Shown here in pieces: positions 21,036 to 30,839 of a DNA stretch of 64,000 nucleotides. The notes under the pieces are model-generated. The model did not search any database, was not told the origin of the DNA, and saw nothing but the letters and a program-made list of their open reading frames with translations. Positions within the stretch are counted from its first letter, which is position 1; each line of letters starts with the position of its first letter. Source of the stretch: Phanerochaete sordida (Eukaryota; Basidiomycota; Agaricomycetes; Polyporales; Phanerochaetaceae); the NCBI GenBank assembly GCA_019973155.2, contig BPQB01000103.1:1-64000 (forward strand). The letters run 5' to 3'. A program made the translations under genes and the position numbers.

Positions 21036-24000
21036 TTCCTAGGAGACCGCTTCGACGGGCGCCACGCGCAGGCACGCGACCTCGAGCCGTGCTCGTCGGG
21101 GCCAACTGCCCGCGCTCGTCGTCCGCGCCGTGCCGCCGCAGGGCCCAGCGCACGCGATAGCGCATGCTCGCTCGAGCTCGCCGCGTTGAAGAGAGGAAGG
21201 GTGCGGTCTGAATTGTCGAGGAGGGCTGGTGCTGCCTGTACGTCGGCGTATCCACTCTGGAAGTACCATTGCCTCAGAACGCCGCAGCGCGCGCCGAAGA
21301 AGGGTAGACACTCACCTGAATGACCGCGCACGCGGGGACTCTATCGGGTCGGAAGGTATCGCAGCCACTCGGCGTCGAAGGCACGGACTAAAGACCGCGC
21401 GAAGAGTGTAAATCGGTCTCGGAGTTCGTGGTATGCGTTCGCTACGGCATACTCGCGTGCTGAGCGGGCTTGACCTCCCCGATGAGGTGCGCCGCGCACC
21501 GCCGCAGGAGCACGCTTCCACTCGCCTTACGCTCACGTTGTCTCAACGGTCCGCGAAGAAAGTATCCGGCAGGTAGCTGACGTCGCTCCAGGGGCTCTGC
21601 TGGCGCAGGCCGGAGTGCGGGTGAGGTCTGATGCTTTCATGTGCGGCCCTTTAACGGTTCGCTTGTAGCAGAAGCCTACGAGACGCGGCAGACGCGTGTA
21701 TATCGCGTGCGCTGCATTGTGGTGCGGCCGGCGAAGGGAATCGCCTCGCGTAAAGATATTTGAGGAGATGTGTCGGAAAAGGTGAAATTGGTATGGTAGC
21801 ACGGATTGCGGAAGATTTCGTGTGGCGAAAGCGTTCGTCGACTGTGGCGGGCAGCCTGCAAAGAAGTCAGCTGGGGATCACGGATATGATATCCAGAGAC
21901 GCACCGAGGTCATGAGACGCGTGATCAAAAGCCATACGCGCAACCACATCCTGCCCTGCAGGATAGATAGGCTCAACATCCTCCGGCATGTATCGTCATC
22001 TTGAACGAGCCATTTGGGACTCTCACCCGGGACGCATCCCAGGACGTCGCGCCGATCGAGCGCGCAGGGTCGGCGAACGAGGAGACTGGCTCCGTCTGTC
22101 TGCATATAAGATATCAGTCCTGCACAAACATCCTACCACGTCCGGTAGACGTACCGAGAGTCTGAGCTCGCGCGCAAGGCCGGTGTTCCGGGCCATCCGA
22201 AGTCGCAAGCTGCAGAACCTCGTCGTCCAGGAAGGCAATCGTCTGTGCGCATCATCTAACGACTAGACATGCGACATAGCGCGAGAGCACTGCAGAAGAG
22301 GTGAGCGACGGTCTCGGGCCAGTGCAAAGCCCGATGCGTGGGCGGTGGGGCGGGGCGGACAGGCGTGCTCTGTGGAGGGTCCGACATACAGTCCGACGCG
22401 ACAGATCTGTCGACCCCGGCCGGTGGCGTCGGACTGCCAGCCCTGCGGCTTGTAAGACGATGCAGCGGTCCTCGTCTAGTTTGCTTCAAGCGGCGTAATT
22501 CGGCCTTCGGTACCTTGGGATGTGCGAGGACAGCGAAGGTGAGTCGGGGACGTGAGCGGGCAGCGCGTGCTTACGTCATGCCACGAACCGAACCGAACTG
22601 GATCGCCGGATGGCGCCGAGTCTTCCGTTGTGGCTGCCACATGGGCGGCGTTGGTACACGCTTCTGGCCGTCACGCTTTTCCTGGTACGTCGCTCGGCCA
22701 GAGCTATCGCTACACGCAAACTATCCACGCTCTACATAGATGCTGTACAACTTTCGTGCGCGCGCATCGCTCGACGGTTGCTCGAGGCGGTTCGTATGCG
22801 CAAAATTGGATGTCTGGATGTCGGCGGCTGTTGTACCACAATTACTCCGTCCCACCTCCAATCACCACTATTCTCCAACCTCGGCCAAAATGCTACAGTC
22901 ACTGGGGGCCCTGGGTCAAGGAATGGGGCTACGTCGTGACGAGATTGAAGCAGCTAGGGATTGAATCCGAGGCGCAGGTGCGTGACCAGCTGCTCGTTTA
23001 CAAGTCGTTTATGTCCTTACTTCAACAGCAAGCCTGCCGCCTTTAGCTTGAGAGCTAATTGTAGGCGCTTCCTTCACAGCCCTTTGGCGAACGATGGCTT
23101 TTGCTCATATTCCTGAGCATCCTTTCGCAAAAGCGCGCACATCTCGGCCACTCCCCACATGTGCGACTCAGCACTCGACATCTTCCGTGTCCATTTCTGG
23201 ACGAAGGCGCACTCCCAGTGCTGCCATCACGTCGTCCCATTCTCAAACGCAGCCACGACGATGTCGGTCTTCCATGCTGCCACTTCGCGAGACACGTTGA
23301 TCGCTCTCCTCTGCTACGCTGTCTACCTCGGTGAGCATAACTTTCGCGCATAGTGAGACACGGAGGCTAATGTTTGCAATATTGCACAGCCGACGTCGCG
23401 GTTTGCCCGAGGCGCAGCATGCTATAATTCCTGTCACGATTAAGAGCAACCTTCGCAGCTCAAGCTCGAGGGTATTCTCTACGCATGTGTACTTCCTGTA
23501 CGATACAGCAGCTCACGAAGCCCCACGTATGCAGGTCCGTCGTTAGATCGAAGCCGTGCGAGCTCTCGGTCGCGTCGCGCCCGACCGCGTTGTCTGTACG
23601 CGGGCTCCTCGAGCCGAACACCCATATGCGTCCCGCACACCGATCTCAGTGGCGTGCATCCAGACGAGGCAAGGCCTCGTCGCAAAGTCAGCCGCAGGCA
23701 GGCGTCCCAACGCACCGCGTCGTCCAATGATCCTCTTAGCGACGTGTGTCGAATGCGATTTTCATCTTACATGCAGCCTTGGTGGCTCGAGCGTCCATAG
23801 TTCCCGGTCTCTCCCGCGACGCCACCCCGCATCTGCAACGCGCCGCTTCCGTTCTGCGATGCTCAGCGTTCTCGAACTGCCCGAATCTGCGTGCTCAGAC
23901 CGCCGTCGGATCGGATCGCCGGCACACGCACATCGGTTACACCAAAGGCGGACATCGATATGAACGGGCCTCCGTGTCTCGACCTCGCCGGATACGCACT

Positions 24001-24380
24001 CGTCAGACGTGGTCCCGCGCTCGGATGTGCCTGTGCGGGCACACGGAGTCATGGACGGCCGTCTCACGGCCCTCCAGATGCCACGGCCGCGCCATTCTAT
24101 CTTTGTTCCATCATACAGCCGGATACACGTGTCGTCCATGCCTGTTCGCACCACTGCTGCGCAGGTTGGTCTCTGCCATGAAATGCTCACCCCGATCGCG
24201 GTAAAACTTCAGTGCGTGCACGCCGCATCCACTATCTCTCCGTCTGAGCGTCTCCGACGAGGTATAGCCCCGACGAGCGCGGCGCAGAGGCAGCCGCTTC
24301 TCACGGACGGCATGTCGGCGTCCTAGGAATACGGCGCCACTGTAGCTGTGGATTAAACCCTACTTCATGTGTCCTAGGAA
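21036..24380. mobile_element. Module Z1, bounded by inverted CCTAGG motifs
   Basis: The left edge carries TTCCTAGGAG at 21036-21045 (last base changed). The right edge carries the inverse GTCCTAGGAA at 24320-24329 and 24371-24380. The module contains minus-strand exon-like pieces near 21.0-22.3 kb: SGYADVQAAPALLDNSDRTL after an intron with GTGAGT donor and TTCCAG acceptor, and TDGASLLVRRPCALDRRDVL after an intron ending ATGCAG. Plus-strand pieces lie at 22.9-23.5 kb, with KEWGYVVTRLKQLGIESEAQ and an intron GTGAGC...TTGCACAG at about 23330-23390. No transposase is recognised. The inverted boundaries could be terminal repeats of a non-autonomous element or simply conserved flanks. Homologous to 37231-40699. 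Confidence 0.4.
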
Positions 24381-24948
24381 TGTTAACACGATGACATTCG
24401 GTATTCCACGGCACCGCGGTGGCCGATGCGATAGCACTCTGCTCACGCGGTATTGACGACGCGACGCTCCACTGGACGAGACCCTTGGTGAGGCGACGAT
24501 CAGTCTCCCCATGAGCGCATGAATCTTTAGAAATCGAGTCATTTCGCGGTATGTGTATTATACTCCTAATTCGGTTCAGCTGTCAGAATCTTTGTCTTGT
24601 TCGAAGATTCAGTTTCCCCGGCCACGCACGGTCTTATCGCGTTACCATTCTGCGGTTTTCCACCTGTTCCGCATATCCGAGGGTACGTTGTACCGCCAAC
24701 GTCGTCCTCAAGAGCCCGTGATGAAAGATTGAGTCATTGGGTTTGCATCCGCCAATCACTGTATTCGGAATACGTGTACCGGGGGTGGTGCGTGGAGGCT
24801 AATATAGCGGCCTGCAGGGCTCAGTACCTGATATGCCCCGCCCACAAGGCCTCTAGAATGCGGATATTCTCCAGGTTGACATACCAATCACGGCTCCCGA
24901 CGAAGAGGTAAATGTCTCTACGCTGCGTGCCGCTTCTTCTTCTGCTGA
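24381..24948 (+). promoter_or_regulatory. 5' region and relic exon of B1
   Basis: This is shared with 40.7-41.29 and 49.35-49.82 kb. By comparison with B3, an upstream coding exon should start at ATG 24833 (MPRPQGL) and end GACGAAGAG at 24907, before a 62-nt intron with a GTAAAT donor. In this copy the eighth codon is TAG (24854-24856), so that start is dead. A second upstream intron (GTATTC...CTGCAG, ending near 24817) is suggested by conservation in all three copies. Confidence 0.5.
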
Positions 24949-26379
24949 ATGCGATGTAGTCTTGTACAGACGAATGCAGAGATCATTCCCGCCGCTCATC
25001 GCTTGCCGCAGGAAATATTTAAGAACATCATCGACAATGCGCTACCTGAGTTTCCAACATTGTGCCGCGCGAATGATAAGCAAGTCTTCGGGCAGTATTC
25101 CATGGTATGCCGATACTGGGCCATCCATACTCGCGAACCCCTCTTCGCCCATCTGAAGCTTTGCTCACGGGACGATGCCAAACGCCTCCTCGAATTCGCC
25201 AAGATTACCACGCTAGGGATGAACATTGGAATTTACGTTCAAGAAATCCGACTTAGGCTGACAATCCCAAGCTTCTCCCCGCCGTGGGCTCACCTTGTGC
25301 TTCATCTACTTCCCTGCTCCCTATTCCCAAACCTGAAAGAGATTTCCGTGAAACTGTCCCAGAACCCGACTCTTAGCGATGAAGCAAGCTTATTCATTGC
25401 GCCACGTACTCCGTTTTCCGACCTGCCACGTTCAATCCCCTTCTCAGCGTCTCAAGGTGTCGAATACCTTTCCGTGAATGGCCTTCACTTCTCAACTCTC
25501 GCTCACCTTGCTATATTTATCGCATCTTTCCGCAAGCCGGGCTACCTCAACCAGTTCAATAAACATGCTCCCTCTGTACTCCTAGATGGAGTGACTTGGG
25601 AGGATGGAAATGCGCTGGCGGCGCCTCAACTTGTTCCGCTTACTTGGACCTTCCGTGGCCCTCCAGAACACTTCCCCAGCGTTGGGGGTAGCAGCATCAC
25701 ACCATGGAGGTGGCTGGAGCTATTCCCTACACGCAGTAATGTTCACCCAATGCCAAATGCACACAGTGCACGTCTGTCGCACACTCCTCAAATTCTCGAT
25801 AGAGATGAGATGCATCACATATATGTGATTCTCCAAAAAATATTCGAGTTTGAGCGCACCGAGACCAAAATATCCGATATACTCCGGGGCCACGAAACCA
25901 GCTTAACAGTAAAACCCGACTATCTCTCTTATTGTGTGGCGGAGAGTGGAACCATCAGATTCTCCTTGAACAGTACTGGCCATGTAGCGAAAATCTGGCT
26001 CCAATTTCCGGCGCTTTGTGATTATGATTGTACCGGAGTGGACACAGCACTTCTGGCCTTACCCGATATTGAGACGCATGTCATCGCGTCTCTCGCAGCA
26101 CTGGAGTCTTTCGACATTGTGATTGAAAGGCGTAACTGCACGAAGCACCAGTGCGCCGCTGTGCGCGCTCGCATGCCTAGGCTGGCTGCGCAAGGCAAAC
26201 TTGTGGTGGAGTGGGCACGGAAACCATTATGGCTAGAAGAACAACTATCTTCAGAAAGTAACGGATCTCAGCATGAAGAGGCCGAGGAAGCGGCGGAAAC
26301 CGAGGACGGAGAGAATGTGCTGCCAGTGGCGAGCACCGCGTCTATCTCAGATATTCCACAGCTTGCGCAGGAACTTTGA
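24949..26379 (+). CDS. F-box-like protein B1
   Basis: The continuous frame encodes about 476 residues: IPAAHRLPQEIFKNIIDNAL, SMVCRYWAIHTREPLFAHLK, RDDAKRLLEFAKITTLGMNI, PPWAHLVLHLLPCSLFPN, FSDLPRSIPFSASQGVEYL, GVTWEDGNALAAPQLVP, TPWRWLELFPTRSN, CAAVRARMPRLAAQGKLVVE and an acidic tail (HEEAEEAAETEDGEN). It is a second subfamily: RARMPRLAAQGK replaces the RARMPILA of the A genes. The ATG used here lies within what is an intron in B3, in frame with the coding exon, because the ancestral first exon carries a nonsense codon. The gene may therefore be translated from this new start, use exon skipping, or be silent. Adaptor function is inferred from the F-box-like domain. Confidence 0.75.
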   Translation: MRCSLVQTNAEIIPAAHRLPQEIFKNIIDNALPEFPTLCRANDKQVFGQYSMVCRYWAIHTREPLFAHLKLCSRDDAKRLLEFAKITTLGMNIGIYVQEIRLRLTIPSFSPPWAHLVLHLLPCSLFPNLKEISVKLSQNPTLSDEASLFIAPRTPFSDLPRSIPFSASQGVEYLSVNGLHFSTLAHLAIFIASFRKPGYLNQFNKHAPSVLLDGVTWEDGNALAAPQLVPLTWTFRGPPEHFPSVGGSSITPWRWLELFPTRSNVHPMPNAHSARLSHTPQILDRDEMHHIYVILQKIFEFERTETKISDILRGHETSLTVKPDYLSYCVAESGTIRFSLNSTGHVAKIWLQFPALCDYDCTGVDTALLALPDIETHVIASLAALESFDIVIERRNCTKHQCAAVRARMPRLAAQGKLVVEWARKPLWLEEQLSSESNGSQHEEAEEAAETEDGENVLPVASTASISDIPQLAQEL

Positions 26380-27299
26380 GGGGATACGGACGAGGTACAT
26401 GAGGGAGAGACGGATTTCATCCGCACGCGTAAGCTTGTCTTCTAGGCCTCTGATTCCGTTCAGCCGTTGACGGTTTGTTTTATTAGTGCTGCCATACGGA
26501 TACGAGCCGTGTTGAACTGAGACTGGGGCTGGAAATGGACCTTGCAAACATGTCGGGCTGATATTTACGTTACCAAATGTTATATGTTCGCGTTTCTCGT
26601 GGCTAGATATCGCTGAATCACCGTACCGCGCAGAGCAATCCTACCTGTCCCTCAAGAGCAGGAAGTTCATTATCCGCGATCGCATATGCTTGCACTTCCC
26701 GTCTATGACGCCTAGAGTCATAAACTGCCCAGTGTGCATACCATCTACCGACGGAGCCAGTCGGCAATAACATTGTTTGCTTTTCTATACCGAGAAAGCC
26801 GTCGCTGCTCTGGGTGCTAGCGTGCAATAAACACCATCGCATGGGGTGTCGGATTTTACCCAGGAACGCGGTTGCCGAAGTGGCGCGTCAGGTCGCAACG
26901 CGCCGGCATGCCCTCGACGTCCTGGTATGCTCCAGACACGATGTGCGCTCTGTGCCCCTCGTCGTCCCGCACTGCGCGGTCCGCGCGAGCGAGCACGCGC
27001 TCGACGCTGAACTTGTCGATGTGTAGCTGCGCGCGTAGCGGCCGTGTACGATGCACATAACGAAGGGCAGACGCACGCGCGAGCTGCGGGTCGCCCCGAG
27101 TAACGACGCCCGCGGGCCGAGTGAATTGAGATGGGCGAGGACAAAGGGTCGGCTATCTGCTCAAAGTCGAACAGCTATCCGTAGGAGAAAATGTTGCTCT
27201 GAACCGCTGGGTTTGACATTCATTCCGACGCAACGGCTACAGCCATGTTCTGCTACCACTGGTTATCTGCGAGCCTCGTAGCGCCCTCGTCTCTAGCCT
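26380..27299. other. 3' flank of B1 and spacer V1
   Basis: The first 200 bp are conserved after all three B genes, including GGATACGAGCCGTGTTGAAC. A minus-strand block at 27060-26880 reads LHIDKFSVERVLARADRAV and VSGAYQDVEGMPARCDLTRH and recurs at 43.4-43.57 kb, so it may be a short exon of an unknown gene. It is absent from the third unit. Confidence 0.45.
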
Positions 27300-28330
27300 G
27301 CCCAAATCGCGCGTCCACCGCTCAATTCACCCAATCAAGAAAGCCAGACACGCACGTTAACCTAACCAAGCCGGCGCATCCACCGCACGCGCGCCGCCCC
27401 CACGCGCCACCCCTCGCCAAATTGCAGCGCGAGCGCAGCGCCCTCCTGAGCGATGCGCACCGCGATCGCCGCCAGGATGTGCGCGGCTTCAACGGTGCCC
27501 ATCGCCACACCAAGAGCGGCACTGCCAGGCCAGCACGCGCCAGCGTTGCGCACGGCCGGAACGCCCCCGCCGGGGGATGCGCGACAGCGGGCCAGGGCAT
27601 GGATATGCGTGTGCCGGTGTCGCTCGTGCGCCGCACGTACGCGCAGGGCCCGCGCGTCGCGAGCGTGTGCGACTCGCGTGTGGCGGGCTCGAACGTGACG
27701 TTGCGACCGAGCTGTGCGTACGCAGCGAGCCACAGCGGCGTGCCGAAAGCCATGGAGGGCGTGCCGGGCGCGAGATTGGGGAGCGATAGCAAGGCCGGCG
27801 CGCGGTAGCGTGCGAGGTGGGCGAGGCTGGGAGACAATGGCGCGAGCGCTGGGGAGAGCAGCGCGAGCCGCGATCGCGTTCGTGAGGTGGATGGTCCGCT
27901 GCTCGATGGTCAGCACGTGAACGACGCGTCCAGATATGCCACGCACCTTGAGCACTGCGCGCGAATGTGCTACCGTAGAGCAGCGCTCGCCGAACTGCGA
28001 GTGCTGCGCCCGGACGTCCTCGGCGTACTTGGCGCGTTCGTGCGCAGGCGGCGTGAGCGTGTAGTGCGCGGACACGGTAGGCGGCGATGGCCGCGCGGCC
28101 GCGCAGCGGGCGGGCGTCAGGCGAAGGTGAGGACGTACCGCAGCCAGCCGTTCTGGAGGACCGTCGCGGCGACGCCAACCGCGTCGTCCGCTGCAGTAGA
28201 GCGCGCGAACGTGTCGACTGGAGCGTCCATGGCGGGCGTGGTGGCGCTTGGGAGCGAGCGTCGTTGTCGCGCGGCGCAATGGTATTAGGCGTAGCGGTTG
28301 TGGGAGGTGGGAGATGGCTTTCTGGGGTGG
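27300..28330 (-). pseudogene. Isoprenylcysteine methyltransferase-like relic I1
   Basis: ICMT enzymes methylate the prenylated C-terminal cysteine of CaaX proteins in the ER membrane. Here the minus strand shows the hallmark order: HYTLTPPAHERAKYAEDVR (cf. fungal TPPNP), then LGRNVTFEPATRESHTLATR with GPCAYVRRTSDTG (cf. LG..FTFE...H.L...GPY.YVRHPSYTG), then VRIAQEGAALALQFGEGW (cf. the C-terminal EE.AL...FG.EW). These lie in at least three frames and the catalytic VRHPSYTG region is degraded to VRRTSDTG, so the gene is probably dead. An intron-like break (GTGCGT...GAGCAG) lies near 27.94 kb. It sits between B1 and C1 and is duplicated with them. Confidence 0.6.
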
Positions 28331-28429
28331 GGTCTGCAGCGGTCATCCGAGCATCTCAATTTCGCTATGAGAAGCCGGGAGTCTGGCATCCTCGTGGTCG
28401 ACGCAGCGGCGCGGTCGCTCAAGTCACGT

Positions 28430-28819
28430 TTTGCCGAAGATGCATGGCGACGCTCTTTATCGTGTGCTCAGTTTGAGACCCTTGAATAGGCGACAGAACG
28501 TACGGCTTCGTGTCTTCGAGAGTCTGCCCGCGTAGGGAGCGACAGCTTTCGTCGCACGCGATCGCGTGGGGAGAAAGTTCGTTGTAACCCGGGTCGGCTC
28601 TTTTCATCCAACGGTCCCGTGCATTGAAGCGACGACACGCAGGGACGATCTGGGGCTCCGATATCCAGAGGGACGTGCAGGGAGTTCAAGACAAGCCGCG
28701 GAGAGGGAGCAAGCGATGTTCGGCATCTCCCGGTGTTCCCAAAAGGGGAAGGTCTAGTCGGGAGCGTGGGAGTCGAAGCTCGTTGGACTTCGCACAGCCA
28801 TCATCTGCCCAAGGCGACC
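28430..28819 (+). promoter_or_regulatory. Conserved 5' leader of C1
   Basis: About 390 bp upstream of the coiled-coil start are over 90% identical by eye to 45.07-45.47 kb. The part nearest the ATG (GTCGGGAGCGTGGGAGTCGA, then TTGGACT and CACAGCCATC) is kept upstream of C2, C3 and C4 as well. A 62-codon frame on the minus strand is present in two copies, but differences between them are mostly amino-acid changing, so I take it as non-coding leader or promoter. Confidence 0.5.
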
Positions 28820-29674
28820 ATGGCAGGAGAAGCTCCGTCCGTCAATTCAGCCAGCACGGAACGCGCATACAGTGGAGCAGCATCTGAGGAACGCGTGGCA
28901 GGCCGTAGCAAGCGTGTCCGTTGGAAAGACAGCGCCGTGGGGCTTTCTGAGCAAGGTAGGTCCCGAAGTCCTTCGTGCGTTCGCTGCATAGCTGACACGC
29001 AGCTGTCACAGACGGCGTACCGGCACCGGCACCCGAAACGCGTCTCCCCGCTGCTGCTGGAGACACCCGATCTGCGCCACCAACCACGCCGCAAACCGCA
29101 ACACGCTCGGAGACGGCCAGAGACAGGCACATGGCCGAGCTCGCCGGGTTGCGCGCGCAGTTGCTGGGCATGCACCAGGACTTCAAGCTTCACCGCCATC
29201 TACCAGCGGACGGCGTCCTCGCGCGCTTCCGGCAGTTTCCGTGCGTCCGCTCCCGCAGCAAGTGCCTCGCAGGTGAGTCGTTCGTGCTCCACTGTCGCGC
29301 ACGCTGGCGCTGACGAGACGCAGGCACCCGCACCGCTCGAGATCAAACAAGAGGCCGAGTCTCTCGCGCTCTTCTTCCAGCGGAGCATCGAGCGCCCTGC
29401 CCAGCTGCAGCGCGAGACGGCGCTCGCCGACGCCAACGCGCGGCTGCGGGAAGACCTCGCCCGGCTCCGCGCGACGGCTGCTGCTGCGGAGCGCACACTT
29501 GACGAGGAGCGCGATGATGCTCTGAAGCAAGAGGTGGCGCATCACGCGGAGCTCGCGCGGCTGCACGAGAGGATTGCTGAGGAAGTGGAGAGGAACGCCG
29601 AGCTTCAGGCTGAGATCAGGACTCGCCGCTCGTCCGTCGAGGGACGGGCCGAACGCGGGCGGCCCGAACCGTAG
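28820..29674 (+). pseudogene. Coiled-coil protein C1, frameshifted
   Basis: The exon layout matches C2: exon 1 28820-28955 (MAGEAPSVNSAS...), a 47-nt intron 28956-29002 (GTAGGT donor, GCTGAC branch, CGCAG acceptor), exon 2 29003-29272, a 51-nt intron 29273-29323 (GTGAGT...CGCAG) and exon 3 29324-29674. Exon 2 carries a 7-bp insertion around 29184-29190 (GACTTCAAGCTTCACC versus GACTTTACC), which throws the coiled coil out of frame. Without it the product would be near 250 residues, with a disordered N-terminus, MAELAGLRAQLLGMHQDF, and a long heptad region (FFQRSIERPAQLQRE to NAELQAEIRTR). Function unknown. Confidence 0.7.
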
Positions 29675-30839
29675 GCAGGGACAGCGAGCAATGCGTATCA
29701 TAAACGCATCGAAGCGATTGGGGATGTCGGGGTTGTTCTGCTGAAATTGAGTACGCCGTCTTCATGTTCCGTCTACGTCTGGTCCTTGTTGAACGTTGAA
29801 CACCAGCATATAGGCGAACGTCCTCCTCGCCCTCCAATCCGCATATACCCACCCCAGTCAGTCTCTCCATAGCAAGTTGAGTGAAGTTCAGAGTCCCGCA
29901 GGCCGGAGCTGACCGGACGTCCCACGACGCCAGCGACTCGCGCGTCCCCGATACCCTCCGCTGCTCCGGGCCACCTCTTCCCGTTCAATTTTACCTCAAA
30001 CGACACACTCGGCGCCCGCCAGAGCCAGACCTACGCCCGAACCCACCGGTCCGCGGTGCAGCCAGCCGGCGGAGATGCATCAGGACCCTCATACTCCCCA
30101 ACGAGGCGTGGCGTGCGCCCGCGCATCCAGCTACGCCAGGCTCCAGCGCATGCGCCGTGCCTACTGCCGCCGGGCACCTGCGCGACATACCCGCGCCGCT
30201 CCGCCTGCCACCAACCGATAGACGGAGTCCCGCATCCACCTCGGACGGCGGGCCCTGTACAGCTGTGGCGCGCGCCTTCTGACCGCGCGGCGCGGCGGTG
30301 CGGCGCGGCTGAGCGACGACGTGCGACGGGTGCCGCTGATGCACGGACGGCGGCGATGGGGCAGGACGTGCCGCACGGGACGGGACCCGCACGGAGCGCG
30401 CACGGCCGCACGAGATGCACTAGGCCTGCGGCGCCGGATGCCCAGCCATGCGGCGTGTGCCCCAGCGGTGCGTGTCGCCCGCGTGCCGGCGCAGCGCGTT
30501 CGTGCGTGGGGGCGCACTCCCGCGCGCGACGAAGGCTAGACTGAGCCCGAGGAGGCTGCACCACGCGGTTGCGCGCGAGGGATGCGGAGGATGTGAAAGG
30601 GAATGCGGGCCGCGGCGTGAGGCGCAGCAAACGACGAGGAACGAGTAGCACGGGCGTGCTGCAGGAGCTGGAGATCAGCCGGGCACATGAGGGAGGGGCG
30701 GCTGGATGTCGTGCTGGTGTGGGTCAAGTGCGTCTTGGCGGAGCTCGCTTCTTTCTTCATTCACGGCACGCAGCTACTAGGCCGCGATTGAAAGCAGCGG
30801 CGCGGTTGATGCTCCTCGTTCCCCTCACGTAGGCCGTAT
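29675..30839 (+). pseudogene. C'1: degenerate second coiled-coil copy
   Basis: An intergenic element with CCTCGCCCTCC and CCGCATATACCCACC (29828-29853) is followed by a strongly diverged copy of the coiled-coil gene. The end is still recognisable at about 30570-30640 (GATGCGGAGGATGTG, aligning with GATTGCTGAGGAAGTG of C1). The 3' end carries GGGGCGGCTGGATGTCGTGC (30695), shared with 47.47 and 59.90 kb. Frames are GC-rich, proline- and arginine-rich and not conserved, so no protein is claimed. Confidence 0.5.

Noticed and set aside
20992..21255. 87-codon minus-strand frame conserved at 37187-37450
   Set aside because: Its start is just past a good intron acceptor and another frame (SGYADVQAAPALLDNSDRTL) reads more like protein. 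It remains possible but I could not choose between the frames, so no CDS is called.
21036..24380. Module Z as an autonomous transposon
   Set aside because: No DDE, RNase-H-like, helicase or reverse-transcriptase motif could be found in any frame, so at most it is non-autonomous.
24949..26379. NACHT/WD40 or leucine-rich-repeat immune-receptor reading of the B genes
   Set aside because: No P-loop, no WD repeats and no regular LRR spacing. The N-terminal LPQEIF...SLVCRYWA pattern fits an F-box-like domain better.
28419..28607. Conserved 62-codon minus-strand frame (also at 45080-45268)
   Set aside because: Most differences between the copies change amino acids and the third copy is broken, so it is better explained as the antisense of a conserved leader.
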